A stretch of DNA of 64,000 nucleotides from Owenia fusiformis (GCA_903813345.2 CAIIXF020000001.1:31660556-31724555); one strand, 5' to 3'; shown: positions 26,301-37,600, counted from the stretch's first letter. The notes: generated by a model from the sequence alone, not told the origin. Numbers and translations are program-made.

Positions 26301-28464
26301 TTTTTATACAGCGTCCGCAGCATTCATAAAACATGGTGTTCATGATACATTATCCATACAAATTATGTTTGCATCTTGGAAACCAGAGAGTTTCTGTGTG
26401 ATTTTATAAAAATTCGGAAATGTTTATCCCAAATGAGCTCCCTTCTAAATATTTGGTACGGAAAAGCTCAATAAACATAAAAAAAAATTTATCCTTCGCT
26501 GATACTATGATAGTTTGTGATGTGAGAGTCACTATCATCACTATTTTCACAACTTTATTGACACGAGGTGCCGACTTCACACATATGGATATATTCGAGC
26601 CAAAATGGCTTACATGTAGTTTCAGAAATATCCCTTTAAATTCAAAAATGACCGTTAAATCGGCACGATCGGTTTATTGATGCAGCACCCAAAATTTCGT
26701 CTGCTGCATATGGTTTGTAGGATGATTTTACAACATATGTCTTGTTTCCAGACCTTTGAATGAGTGCGAATTCAAAGTCTAAGAAACAAGCACCGAGTGG
26801 TAAATCATCCACAATTCATTCTAAGTCATGTGCTTTAATTCATTTCACATATTGCATAAGATTTTGTTCAGTATCACTTGAAAAAAATAATTTATTTACA
26901 AGGAAACTTTATTGCAAGTGCTATGAAGACTAAAATGGTCAAAACTAGGTCCGACTCTAATCATTTTACCTACATTAGCACATGCCTTGCTATTCCCTAT
27001 TAATACTATCGGTCATTACTTAAATGCCAAGTTGAAATTATGAGAGGATAATTAATTTCACTAAATCTAAAAATAACAGTTGTAATTTCAAGATCCACAT
27101 TTTTTGAAATACTGTGTTCTGACTGGCTGGAATTTGACATACTTTGCCTAGCCATGTGTGAATATAGTTTAAAAATGATACTCAAAGGGAGAACTTTTCA
27201 TGAGAAAATTAATACCTTTACATTCTGGTTGAGGTCCGACCCATGTACAGTCTTTTCCACAGATTTGTTTATCTTGCCCTATGAGTTCATAGAGGGGATC
27301 ACATCTGAACCTGACAACAGATCCAACCTCCAATGTACGATAAAAAGCAGATCCATATTCAATGCCAGTTGGTTGGGAGCATGTTGCAATCTGACGTGGT
27401 GGACATTTGCAGGAAATTATCCCAACGCCTAAAACACGTTAAAAAGTTATTGAGAAGCATTTTATGAAAATTGACAGGAAATCATGGAAACTCAGTGTAG
27501 CCAATTCCAACCTCGGGAACAAAACATGGTTTCCCCAAGCATTGAGGAAGAGGAGGGAAAGCCCCAGAGCTTTGGCGATGACTGACATAATACGTCTCTT
27601 GCGTACCACCTCGTTTGCACAAATTCTCACCAGTTAATTTTCGAACATAGCGCGTCGTCGTGATGTCTTAATCGATGTTAACATATTCCTAACATATTTA
27701 TTTATTTTGATGTGAAAAACCAAGCTATGATATTGGTTAATACGCCAGGAATCAACATAATATCATTCGAAGCGTTATTAGAAAATTATGAATCCGCCAT
27801 TTTTGTTTATCGATTTGGACCAATCAGAGGTGTATGTCATCTCAATACAGGTTTATATTATAAATATATATATCTTTGAACTCTGGAGTTAATCCCCATC
27901 TTCATTGAGGGTTACTTCCATTTATGATACTCAATGTTGCTATTTGTGATGCATTAACACATATTCTACTTGGAAATAATAAAGGAACACTTTGTATGAA
28001 TAGATAAGATAAGATAGTACTTTATTGTTCTTTATTGTATCTCTTTCTGGAGTATTGGTCATTTACAATAAAGAAACATGCATACATAGAATAAAGGTAT
28101 AATATATATGGTTGTTTACAATGAGGAAACATGGATACAAAGACACAAAGGGTATAGTAATATTTATGAGCAGTATATGAATGATCATCACTTTTGATTG
28201 GTTTTGCTTACCCATCATGCGTGGTAGGCCTATATAACCCAACCTGATATATGTCACCACTTTATGAAATGCACATATGTTCGTTGGAACAATCATATTA
28301 AACTATGTTATTGACAGAGATTTTTGTGCAATAAATTGTAATTTTATACCTATTAACAGATTAATATTTCAAAAATAGTATCTGACGACACACTAATAAT
28401 ATCTTCATCATTCTAAGGAATTGAAGAACTTACCTATTACATACCAGAAAATGATTGCTTTCAT
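11134..28464 (-). CDS. Secreted sushi + ITIH C-terminal-domain protein (complete, six exons)
   Basis: Six exons (28434-28464, 27216-27428, 21304-21372, 17429-17542, 11521-11841, 11134-11318) join by GT/AG introns, every one in phase 1, to give 310 aa. Residues 1-17 form a signal peptide (MKAIIFWYVIGVGIISC). Residues 19-80 are a sushi-like (CCP) module with C53, C67, W73 and C80. Residues 83-104 hold four cysteines spaced C-x5-C-x8-C-x4-C. From about 106 to the end the sequence follows the C-terminal domain of inter-alpha-trypsin inhibitor heavy chains: an FCYDL block, then an IGFNLRDDELRTGHGLIG block matching the family's LGFY...AHGLLGQF, then a late Cys in SRCYKL. VIT and VWA domains and the DPHF chondroitin-attachment motif are absent. 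The product is presumably extracellular; its partner is unknown. Exon structure is well supported; the exact function is not. Confidence 0.9.
11521..11841 (-). CDS. Exon 5: core of ITIH C-terminal domain
   Basis: A 321-bp phase 1-1 exon, acceptor TTCTTTTAG, donor ATAG/GTACAG. It encodes mostly beta-type sequence and ends in GFNLRDDELRTGHGLIG, the strongest match to the ITIH family. Confidence 0.9.
12135..14215. mobile_element. Inverted-repeat DNA transposon, CAC termini, 5-bp TSD (element B)
   Basis: Both ends begin CACGGTCCACATCCCGCTCC and continue through GTATGATATGGTCC as inverted copies. Both are flanked by ATTAT (12130-12134 and 14216-14220). The element sits in the last long introns of the sushi/ITIH gene. 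Words like GGATCCGAC and GACCCTACCGTG recur subterminally. The longest open frame (12790-13143) starts just after a splice-acceptor-like TTTTCTAG and does not resemble a transposase I know. Superfamily by ends: Transib/RAG-like (inference). Confidence 0.8.
14221..16401. other. Intronic DNA, no exon seen
   Basis: Lies in the 5.6-kb intron between exons 4 and 5. Holds a 10-bp poly-C run at about 14480; otherwise unremarkable AT-rich sequence. Confidence 0.45.
16407..16981. mobile_element. Inverted-repeat MITE carrying a second MITE
   Basis: The left arm (16407-16488) starts CAGGGGACAGAAACGCGTCC and is repeated inverted at 16908-16981 almost without change. Both ends are flanked by ATAAT (16402-16406 and 16982-16986). 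Another inverted-repeat element occupies 16533-16678. The CAGGGG terminus is hAT-like, but the matching flank is 5 bp, so the superfamily is open. Confidence 0.7.
16533..16678. mobile_element. Nested short palindromic MITE (GC-rich arms)
   Basis: Ends TAATGCCTGGGTCACA and, inverted, TAATACCTTGGTCACA, followed by a shared CGATTCATCGGCCGGCGCCC block. The arms are unusually GC-rich for this window. It lies inside 16407-16981. A GTTTTACAGTGTTTCAT sequence flanks it on both sides (about 16516 and 16698). Confidence 0.7.
17429..17542 (-). CDS. Exon 4: start of ITIH C-terminal domain
   Basis: Phase 1-1 exon, acceptor ATTTCAG, donor AAAG/GTGTGA. VQIQQQVFGLDSNEYFCYDL corresponds to the FIIQIP...LCFNID block of ITIH proteins. 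The DPHF site that begins this block in ITIH chains is missing. Confidence 0.85.
17695..18092. mobile_element. Palindromic MITE, CAC termini, 5-bp TSD (element C)
   Basis: Ends CACGCGGTCCTAACTTCGAC and CACGCGGTACTAACTTCGAC (inverted) are flanked by AATAT (17690-17694 and 18093-18097). Almost the whole 398 bp is one hairpin centred near 17893. Its inside (GAAAATCAAGGATT, CACCGTTTTTCTTCAAACTT and the TTTTGGTCCCCAGCTGT centre) matches the arms of the 4.1-kb element at 48587-52692, so it looks like a short derivative of that family. Confidence 0.85.
18150..18900. repeat. Dispersed repeat with GACAGACAGACTG simple tail
   Basis: Repeated words (ACTTCAGAAAGATCT, AAATCATACTTCAGA, CCATTTTTGATT/CCATTTTGAATTTTC) recur about every 150-250 bp and end in GACAGACTGAC-type simple sequence at 18826-18880. 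Related to the family at 19500-20470. Confidence 0.45.
19095..19245 (-). repeat. tRNA-like SINE-type sequence
   Basis: On the minus strand, GGCTCAGGGGAAGAGCGTC and then GGTCCGATTCC resemble polymerase III A and B boxes at tRNA spacing. The sequence is bracketed by inverted AGCTGTAGTG words (19097 and 19226). The acceptor stem is not convincing. Confidence 0.35.
19490..20480 (+). repeat. Tandemly repeated dispersed element, about 145-bp units
   Basis: Four or five diverged units contain AAATTTGAACCAAATCCGTC, AACTGGTATTTGAGTTATCA and ATGGTGGCCATTTTGAA, ending in GACGGACGGAC-type words. Relatives lie at 30840-31130 and, more diverged, at 21780-22040. Confidence 0.6.
20810..20899. mobile_element. 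90-bp palindromic MITE, copy 1
   Basis: TAGCCTTGCCCAAGTCGGT on the left is inverted as ACCGACTTGGACAAGGCTA on the right. Flanked by TGGTAAATG and GGTAAAATG, a near-exact 8-9-bp duplication. A second copy is at 51110-51206. Confidence 0.75.
21304..21372 (-). CDS. Exon 3: four-cysteine mini-module
   Basis: A 69-bp phase 1-1 exon encodes ECMDDAACSSFGNYSKCINN then LC. The acceptor is TTGCAG and the donor GTGAGT. It resembles an EB or short EGF-like module, but is too short to assign firmly. Confidence 0.85.
22045..23270. repeat. Compound fold-back repeat
   Basis: 22255-22405 pairs inverted with 22595-22740 (AAGATTTTCGAACAGT, AATCTACCCACGAAAATTGA). 22755-22930 pairs inverted with 23085-23265 (GCGTTATACAAAAAATAATC, GGGATGGAGGGGG). 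The beginning, TCACGCCTAACCATCGACAA, and the following 200 bp recur at 39960-40480. G- and C-runs of about 10 bp mark the inner tips of the second hairpin. Confidence 0.7.
23271..25139. other. Intronic DNA, no exon seen
   Basis: Part of the intron between exons 2 and 3 of the sushi/ITIH gene. No coding segment or bounded element recognised. Confidence 0.4.
25140..25660 (+). repeat. Dispersed repeat, copy shared with 45620-47120
   Basis: AGATGCAAGTAGAAATAATC, TTTTCTTTGAAAATGTGACT and AGCCACCTGGT...AACTACCTACT appear in the same order at 45620-47120, and partly at 54685-54790. This copy lacks the insertion seen at 45710-46549. Confidence 0.7.
25661..27215. other. Intronic DNA, no exon seen
   Basis: No splice-bounded coding segment with recognisable similarity; no bounded repeat. 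Confidence 0.4.
27216..27428 (-). CDS. Exon 2: sushi/CCP-like domain
   Basis: This is a symmetric phase 1-1 exon, the usual form for a sushi module. The acceptor is GTGTTTTAG and the donor is AAAG/GTATTA. It shows the pattern GSVVRFRCDPLYELIG, then Cys, CTWVGPQPEC. Two extra cysteines (C17 or C19, and C71) depart from the canonical four. Confidence 0.92.
28434..28464 (-). CDS. Exon 1: start codon and signal peptide
   Basis: ATG at 28464; ten codons (MKAIIFWYVI) then a split Gly codon. The donor is GTAAGT. The hydrophobic stretch continues into exon 2, completing the signal peptide. A TATA box lies about 195 bp upstream of the ATG, and no other start fits. Confidence 0.88.
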
Positions 28465-28658
28465 GAAAAATATAATCCCGGATGCTCTGATTTCTCTTCA
28501 AATGAGCAAATAACAAAACATTTAGCATTAACGCCTAGACAGACTTGGGATGTTCAATTAATTTTACATTGAGTTGAACTAAAAGCATTTTACAGTATGA
28601 ATTGATTATTTGCTTGCGAATGATTGTGTAGATATCAAATGTCACAGCTGTGGATGGT

Positions 28659-28666
28659 CTTTTATA
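28659..28666 (-). promoter_or_regulatory. TATA box of the sushi/ITIH gene
   Basis: Minus strand TATAAAAG in the context AAATATAAAAGACC, about 195 bp before the ATG at 28464. This would put the transcription start near 28630 and give a 5' UTR of about 165 nt. The hAT-like element starts 20 bp further upstream (28686), so the promoter is hemmed in by a transposon. Confidence 0.6.
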
Positions 28667-28685
28667 TTTACAGACTAGAAATCAG

Positions 28686-29745
28686 CAGACTTGCCAATCT
28701 AAAATAAAACGAAAATTTTTCGAGAGATTTAAAAAAATTGCGGTACTTTTACGGGAGTTTTTTTCAAAATTCGTTTGTTTTGCGGCAGTTTCTTGAAAAA
28801 AGCGGGAGTTTTTACGGGAGAATTTTGAAAAAAACTGGAGTTTTTGCGGTAAATTTTGAAAAAACGGGAGTTTTTACGGGAGATTTTGAAAAGACGGGAG
28901 TTTTTACGGGAGATTTTTAAAAAAATGTATTTTTCGCGGTAAACTTTATAAAAAGACTTTTTTTACGGAAAATTTCAGAAAAAACTGGAGTTTTTGCGGT
29001 AGGTTCTGAAAAAACGGGAGTTTTTACGGTAGGTTTTAAAAAAACGGGAGTTTTTGCGGTAGATTTCTGAAAAAACGGGAGTTTTTACGGTAGATATCTG
29101 AAAAACGGGAGTTTTTACAGTAGATTTTTGAAAACACGGGAGTTTTTACGGTAGATTTCTTAAAAAACGGGAGTTTTTACTTTAGATTTTGAAAAACGGG
29201 GGTTTTTAGGGTAGATTTTGAAAGAACGGGAGCTTTTACGGCAGATTTCGGAAAAAACGGGAGTTCTTGAGGTAGGTTTCTGAAAAAACGGGTGTTTTTA
29301 CGGTATATTTTGAAAAAACGTGAATTTTTGAGGTAGATTTCTGAAAAAACTGGAGTTTTTACGGTAAATTTTGAAAAAACTGGAGTTTTTACGGTATTAA
29401 ATCCACACTTATACCAAACTTATACCAAACTAATTGCAGAAAAGCAATTTGAATCATGGGAATGAAGTACTTTTAATTTATTTATGAAAATATCGATAGT
29501 GAACCATGGGAGCCAATCCTTCTTGGAGTTAAGCTATACCAGAATACGGGAGATTTTACGGGAGATTTCAGCAAAAATACGGGAGATTTTACGGCCATAT
29601 TTTTCAAAAAAATAACGGGAGATTTTAGTAGAAATACGGTACGGGAGTTTTTACGGGAGAAAACGGTACGGGAGTTGGTATTTTTACGGAAAAACAAAAA
29701 ATTTACGGGAGATTCCCGTAAAAAAACGGGAGGTTGGCAAATCTG
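28686..29745. mobile_element. hAT-like element filled with a 30-bp minisatellite
   Basis: Ends CAGACTTGCCAATCT and (inverted) CAGATTTGCCAACCTCCC are flanked by AATCAG (28680-28685 and 29746-29751). From about 28720 to 29395 it holds more than 20 diverged units of about 30 bp (AACGGGAGTTTTTACGGTAG). 29540-29735 carries further ACGGGAGATTTTACGGG-type units. The CAG...TTGCCAA ends are hAT-like; a hAT duplication would be 8 bp but only 6 match. Confidence 0.75.
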
Positions 29746-29819
29746 AATCAGTAACCTCACGGAGTAGCAAATCGCACGAACATATCGTTCATGATCCGTG
29801 TACAGTATATGTCACAATT

Positions 29820-30755
29820 GCTGAAATTACACCAGAAAAAACGCTAAAATCGCTTTAGTGGAAAGCGCTTACAAAATCGCCATCCTGATTACGCCAACAT
29901 TTCTAAAGCGCCTTAAAAAATATTATTTGGGAGTACCTGTCATTTCGCCTCTCCGGTTTTAACCCGGTTTGAAAAGAAGGTGTAATCACGATTGCGGATT
30001 TACAAACTAGAACCCTAGTCACAAGAAAACGCCTTAAATCGTTAGGCGCTTTTGGAGTGCGTGAAATACCGATCTGTTTTTGTAAAACGCCTAACCCGGG
30101 CTTTTACCATTTGGCCCTAAACGAAATAAGACGTATTTCGAATGCTACACATTTGGGCCACCGCAAAAATAAAGGAAATGATGGATGGGACCCAAAAATG
30201 CAATAGGTCATCAAATTTATTTCGCAAAAATTGAAAGTAAGTTCACATCACTGGCAAAAGTCTTGGTTACGTTTTCTCTTGCTAAAAGAATACATTTATT
30301 GTGGATGTACACATCTGCTGGATATTCTCCATATCTACATCGTTAAAAGTGCACGAAAGGCGTTTTAGAAATGACAGGTGTAATTTCAAAATAAAATTCC
30401 TAAGGCGCTTTAGAAATGTTGGTGTAATCAGGATGGCGCTTTCCAATGAAGCGCTTTTACAGGTGTAATTCCACCAAATGATGTATGCACGTAGATATGG
30501 AGAATATCCAGCAGATGTGTACAACTACAATAAATGTATTCTTTTAAAATCCAAGAGAAAACGTAGCCGAGACTTTTGCAAGTGATGTCAACTTACTTTC
30601 AATTTTTCAATTTGATGACCTACTGCATTTGGTCCAATCCATCATTTTCTGTATTTTTGAGGTGGTCCAAAAGCATTCGTAAGACGTCTTATTTCGTTTA
30701 AGGCAAATAGTAAAACCCGGGTAAGGCGTTTTACAAAAACGGATGGGTGTTACAA
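29820..30755. repeat. Compound fold-back repeat
   Basis: 30075-30340 pairs inverted with 30485-30750, including TACATTTATTGTGGATGTAC/GTACAACTACAATAAATGTA and GAATATCCAGCAGATGTG. The unit GCGCTTTAGAAATGTTGGTG near 30410 is inverted at about 29882-29918. A diverged relative lies at 39150-39300. Confidence 0.65.
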
Positions 30756-31620
30756 TTTTGAATATTTTCTAAGTCCTCCGGACCCATTCCCCGACTCATC
30801 CTTTTATTAACAAGGTGGGTTTTTGAAATTCAGCTCCAATCGTTTTGAAAATTCCTTCTTGAAAGCTCCTATGTGTACGAGACATCAGCATATAAAAATT
30901 TGAGCCAAATTCGTCAACTGGTATTTTATATATATAAGATTAAATTTTTGGTGACCTTTTTGTATGTGGTCAAATCCAAAATTCCTTCTCCAGCAGAGGT
31001 CCCATGCCCATAAGCGTATAAAATTTGAACAAAATCTGGTATTTGATTTATTGACCACACACAAACAAACGGATGGATTTTCTGTATCCGACCCTATTAT
31101 ACTTCGTTTGGTGGGATAATTATTCAAGACTCTGTAAAACATATATCGATTCTGTTTTCTTTGTAACCCCACTCAGTAAGGGAACAGAGTGATTTTTTAA
31201 GATTATTTTGACTGACTCCCTCCTTCCCCTTTTTTGCCCAGGTCCAGTTTGGTCCATTTTCTGAACTAGTAGGCCTATAACCGAGGTCAATCCCAGGAGC
31301 AAAATGATAATGAAACATCATCTTATTTGATAACTAACATCAATTGGACTCTTCCATTTTCCATTAGCCTTGTCATTAAGTTATTCTTATTTTTTCTTCA
31401 CAAAGTTATTTTTTGGGTTTCTTCGTAGTTAGTATACATGAACATTTCAGACTTTTGTCTTGATATTGTTCCTTGTAGATAGTAATAATTAAGGTTAATA
31501 ATACCCTCAGATAATATATCAATATGTACTTAATAAAGTGGTTGGTCTTCTTCAATCTCTATTCCAATAAATACATAACATGAACGTAATAATTGAAGTA
31601 TTATATTAACTGCATGGCCT

Positions 31621-31626
31621 TTTATT
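31621..31626 (-). terminator. RPS21 poly(A) signal
   Basis: AATAAA on the minus strand about 70 nt after the stop codon, in context AGTAATAAAAGGCC. Confidence 0.8.
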
Positions 31627-34600
31627 ACTGTCTATTATTTACATCAAATATCAAGACATCATATGGCTAGCTGTCAGGTGGTAATGCACTGTCATCAGTA
31701 GTTCCTGAAATCAAAAGTGTCAGTTTAGATTTGATTTGCAATTCAACATATTAATATTGAAAGGCATTTCTATAACAGATAATATTCTTTATCACCAGTA
31801 TATCCATTTGCTAAATTGATGATTAATCAAACAATCAATGCCACTAATGTCAAAATGGATGTTTATAGTAACGCTTGGTAAGTTAATAGTAACTAAATTG
31901 GCCGATTGATGGCTGTCTAGCAGATTAAGAACAGAAAATGAATATTTAGAGGCAGTCTACTGTATTACTAATAGAAAGAGGAAGGAAACACCTTGAATGA
32001 GGGAATCATAAGATTATATGACATTCCTGACATTGCTGTGACATTGAATCAACCAGAGCTGATGTCACTACAGCATATAAAACCTCATTCTCATAAAATA
32101 CATATACTGAACATCGATCAGCATGATTTATTCTATCTTTGACAAGATCACAACTTAAACATTAACATTCACAACTGAAATACTTACAGAAATAAAAGTT
32201 ATGATGTTATTTCATTAGGTGTAATATTTGTCATTAACTTATATTTACAAATATATAGTTAAATATGACATAAATGCTAATTCTAATAATTATTAGAAAA
32301 GATTACTTAAAAATATACTCAAGGGATTAGCATCCTCAATTTAGAACCAGGGTGTGAAATAAGCAAAGGACCATCCTGACCAGTTTCTTGTGGTCTTGAC
32401 CACCTTACTTTTATTGAGCTTTTATAGGAAGATTATACTGCAATTGGTCCATATAGCTCATCTTTGACCAGTATGTCTAAAATCCTTATCACCACACCCT
32501 GGTAACAACCAAATGTCTGCAACTGATTCATTACTTTGAAAAACATATGATAGGAAATATTGTCATGTTTCAACAAGATACTTCAGTAAATGATAAATAC
32601 TCAATTACAGATGATGTTTTTTAGCCTATATTTTTGCCTTTGACCCTTGTATGACTGTATTTATGAAACATTAAGAGACAGTTTTGAGGCTAAAACAATC
32701 ATCAAAAACATATTTGGATGGATGAGGAATGGCAGATCTCGTTATCAATAAATAAAATAACATTAAGGAACATGAAAAACAAAATTTTTTCTGGATGTCC
32801 AAATGGAAGGATGGAGGGCTTTACTTGATCCCAATCCATAGTAGTGCTGTACTTTATTAGAACTTACTTAGCTATAACGCCATCTTTTTTTGCAAGCCTG
32901 ACAATGCAGTCATCTGATTCGCCCATGCGCCTGATAGCTCCACAGATAGCATAGGTCTTGTATTGGCCAGTCATACGCCCAGTGGTGTCATCAACCTAAT
33001 AATAAAGGTGAAAGTAAATGTTACATATAGTGTCAAATATGACATCTTCTATTGGGACCTAGACCCCTTGTCACTAAAAAATAAAAATAAGCATTAGTGG
33101 TTATACTCAAGGGGCGAGGAGGAAAATTCTCAATAAATGGTGTATAGTTGGTTTGGCAGCATTTTCAGTTAGGGGAGAGTCTTGGATGAAACTTCCACCT
33201 AGGTGATAGCTTCACAGAGTGGTAGGAAGTTCTTTTTTTTGAGGAGTTAGCCCCCCACCCCCCAAAAACACCCCACCCGGGGAAAAAAATTGTTCACAGT
33301 AAATAACCTTAGATATTTTGATGTTTGTAAGTGACATACATAGATATTATATATATGAATTACTTGCAGTATAATTGATGCTGATTGCTCCTAAAGAAAT
33401 TGAATATTAGTACAAAGTGTGTACCCCAGGGGGCAAATTCGTGACTCATTTTCTTACTATTTTGATCCTAACTTTTCAATTAGACACTGTAAGAGGTTGA
33501 AAAAATTCATGGGAAGTGCCCAATAGCAGGGTTAGTAAAACTGAAAGATGCAAAGCCATTGAAAAGGTAGGAGCTGAGAAAAAAATTGTTGATTTTTCAA
33601 AAAATTTGACATTTTTGACAGCTGGATTTTGTGTATGACTATAGCTGACCCCTATAGTTTCTAGATCCATCCCTCTATAATGATATTTATGGTTTTATAG
33701 TATGGAACTAAGATGTAAAACATAATTTAGATGGGTTTTAAGGAAGTTAAAGGTTTTGAACAAGTCCAAAATTTGAAAAATTGTAAATATAAGGTTTCAA
33801 ATTTACATATTCCAGGTATAGCCATGGCTGACCCCTATAGTTTCTAGATCCATCCCTCTATGATGATATTTATGGTTTTGCCATGTATAACGAATATGTA
33901 AAACACAATTTAGATGGGTTTTAAGAAAGTTTAAGGTTTTAAACAAGTCCAAAATTTGAAAAATTGTGAATATAAGGTTTCAAATTTACGAATTTCAGAT
34001 ATAGCCACGGCTGACCCTTATGATTTTTACATCCATACCTCTATGATTAAATATACAGTTTTAGAGTGTGGGACTAAGATTTAACATATCCAAAATGAAT
34101 TTTAAGGAAGTTTAAGGTTTTAAACAAGTCTAAAATTTGAAGAATTGTAAATGTTAGGTTTCAAATTTATGAATTTCAAGTTTAGCCAAAGATGACCCTT
34201 ATGGTTTTTACATCTATACCTCAGGGATGAAATATATAGTTTTAAGAGTATTTAACTAAAATGTAAAAGATACCTAAGATGAGTTTGAAGAAAGTTCAAG
34301 GTTTTAAACAAGTGCAAAATTTGAAAAATTGATCTCAAAATTGGTCTCAAATTCACGTTATTCAGGTACAGCCTTGAATGAGCCCTGATAATTGAAGGTT
34401 ATGAGCATAATAGTATCAACTATGATATCATAGCTTAGGGACCAGGTGTAGAATATATACCTGTTGCAGCAGTTAGTCTGCTGCATATAGGTGGAGTGAA
34501 AAGTCGTAAACTACAGTAAAATCTCTCTAATCTGAATGCTACTGGTATTTGGACCAGCTAAAAGCATTCTAATTAGGAGTGTTTGAATTTTGAGGTTTTT

Positions 34601-37600
34601 ACATCTACAATACAAGTTCTGAATTTTGAAGAAATATGAATGCATTCTCAATGAAAAATATTAATAATATTTATACTGACCACATAAAAAGCTTAATTAC
34701 ATTCCAAAATCCAATTCAAAAGTTTTGATATCATAACAATTCAGTGTTAAACTGACAATATTTGAGCAATTTTGTAAGAAATATGTGATATTTGGTAAAA
34801 AGAGTTCAAGTTAGACAGGTTAATTTTTCAATTAGGTATGCTGATAACATTAGGTATTCACAATAGTCAGATGTTGGGATATACAGGTTTCACTGATGAT
34901 ATATCATTTATACAAGATGATGAACTAGAACTACTGTACTAGGTGCATTTGATAATTTTTACCACTATGTTAATACTATGTCAGGAAAAAAAAGCACCCA
35001 TGACACTTTGCTTGTACAACTTGAAAATCAACAACACTTTAAGATTTGATAAAGGTGTCTACCAAATGAGTAATCCACATAAATTCAAATACAAGCACTT
35101 GGCATGCTATTCCCTATGATGCTATTTATAGATTTTTAGTCAATGTTATTGATCAGCTTATTGGTTTCATTACTTTCTCTAGAATCTAAAATTGACCTTG
35201 GGTTTATGAGAGTAGTAAATTGGAATGCAGTTATATGAAGTATTGAATTGGCTGGAATTGGACACACGTTGCCTAGCTATGTGTGAGTAAACTATCATCT
35301 TATATGGATACAAACAGTTCGTTTGACAATGATCATCTATCTTATCTGTAAAATCAGAACTTAATAAGGGGTTTGAAATGGAGATCGATGAAACCATACC
35401 ACAAATTGATAAAACTTTCGTGATCGAAGCAGTGGCTATGACAAAAGGAAAATTAAGATTAACTTATATGTTGAAATTTGGAGAGTTTTGGAAAGCTATA
35501 TTTGACTACTCCATCAAATCTAGTAAAGGAGCCCAAAGCATAGATTTCATATTAGACTCCTAGTAGTCTCCATCAGTAAAGGATTCTGAAAGAATGCGAA
35601 GAATGGATGATTCCCTTACACAAATTTACTGGCTGTCTCCCCTACTGAACTTTATCCAAAGAAGAAATTACACCATTACCTAAAAATATGAATACCTTTT
35701 GGCCAAGTCATATAATACAAATTTTCAAAGATTACAAAGAAATTTAATAAAGCAGCATTCTAAAAGTGTGCCAAATGTCAAGATTGTCTGAAGTGGAACT
35801 ATTGGAGAGAACTTAAATATCTGTGAAAATGATAACTGAAATCCCCTGTTAAATTCCACTCTTGAAGAGGCTGATTTTAAACTTATTCACTCTGTTTTAC
35901 ATTCAGCAGGAGAACATGTGGGACTGCAGTAATTTGCATCAAATGACACTGATATTCTAATTTTATGACTATCATTTCAATTAATGTAAAAAATTCTTCA
36001 ACTGCTAGAAAATGTCATCTGCAAAGTCAGTATGTAAACATTTTCTACAATGTCTGTTTGTTTGAAACATATTGATCATATATATCACCATATATACTTT
36101 TTTGATCTACATGAAGATTTTAGTGGGACAAGACCCTTTTACCCTGGAGTTCCTAATCTCATTCCACTAACGGGAGTTTCTAGGCCCAGCGGGGTATGAT
36201 CCTTATAATCCTTATTTTCCCAAATAATTACTGTTGCCTGATGACAAGTTGTTTTATTGGGAGTGTAGTGATTATAATTTGATAATTTATAATAATATTT
36301 TGTATTAGGAGATGATCATTGCTTAATTACAGTATGGGCATAACAAAATATAGAGAAATCATGTTTCTTTTAATTAACCATGTCTTTATGTATTTTGACA
36401 ATGTAGAACATTACATCGAACATGTTGATGTGAAAAAGTAAAAATGCTATATCACATAATAAATATCATCAAATAATAATTAATTAGTTATAATCCATTT
36501 AATCAATCAATTACTACACTGTATACGATATCCCTGAGAGCAGTTACACTTTAGGGGGAGGGGGGATTTATTACCCTCTCACCCCCTTAGGAACTCTAGG
36601 GTAAGGTCCTCAACTCTAATGATTTTTCTGTTAACAATGCTTGTAACATGGATCAAACCTGACAACAATATTTCAAACATCTAATTTCTCGCAATACCTG
36701 AAATCGTAAAGGAGGACTGAAAGTATCGCAACAGATTAAGGACAGTCACATGTTGGATTTTTGCTATTTTCTGAGGATTTAAGGAGGTGCATATGTTAGG
36801 CCAATGCATTTCCTCAAGGAAAAGCACTCATAGAGATAATAAAATAATTTCTATTTGAGACAGGGTGCAAACAACTCACCCACATGCATCAATATGTTGT
36901 GTTTTGACACACAGTTAACCCCTTTAAAGAAATAATGCATTCCATCAGGGGTTTAAAAGATATCAAATAGGGGTGACCAAAATTAAGCTGAAAGTAATGG
37001 AGCACATGAGTTTTCCCTATGGGAAAATAACAAGAAAATATTGTTTTCTGCTTTATCTAAAAGAAATTTATTATTCCTTTTTATGGGTTAACTATGTCTC
37101 AAAACGCAACATATTGATGCAACAAAAATTGAAAAAGCAGGGGTGAAAGGGCTTGAAAATCAGGACAACATTTCCGAAAAAACATGTGGGTGGATTGTTT
37201 GCACATTCGCTGTCTCAAAGTCCAAACTATTTTATCATCTCTAAGAGTTCTTTTCCTGTAGGTAATGCAATAGCCTATCATATGCACCTGCTTAAATCCT
37301 CAGGAAACATACAAAATCTAACATATGACTGTCTGAAATATGTTGCGATACTTTCCATGCTCCTTTGAGACCTGATATTTCTCAATTTTTCAAACATTGC
37401 ACTTGTTAAAATTCTTAAACTTCCTTAAAATTCATCTTCGGTATGTTTTACTTCTTAGTTTCACACTCTAAAAATATATGTTTCATCATAGAGGTATGGA
37501 TGAAAAAAAGCCATAAGGGTCATCCATGGCTATACCTAACATTCGTAAATTTGAAACCTTATATTCACAATTTTTCAAATTTTGGACTTGTTTAAAATCT

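Noticed and set aside
28720-29735. CRISPR array
   Set aside because: The 30-bp units are contiguous and diverged with no unique spacers, lie between transposon ends, and the genome is animal.
33476-33670. 64-aa minus frame duplicated as a plus frame at 38231
   Set aside because: Arms of the large inverted repeat in the RPS21 intron.
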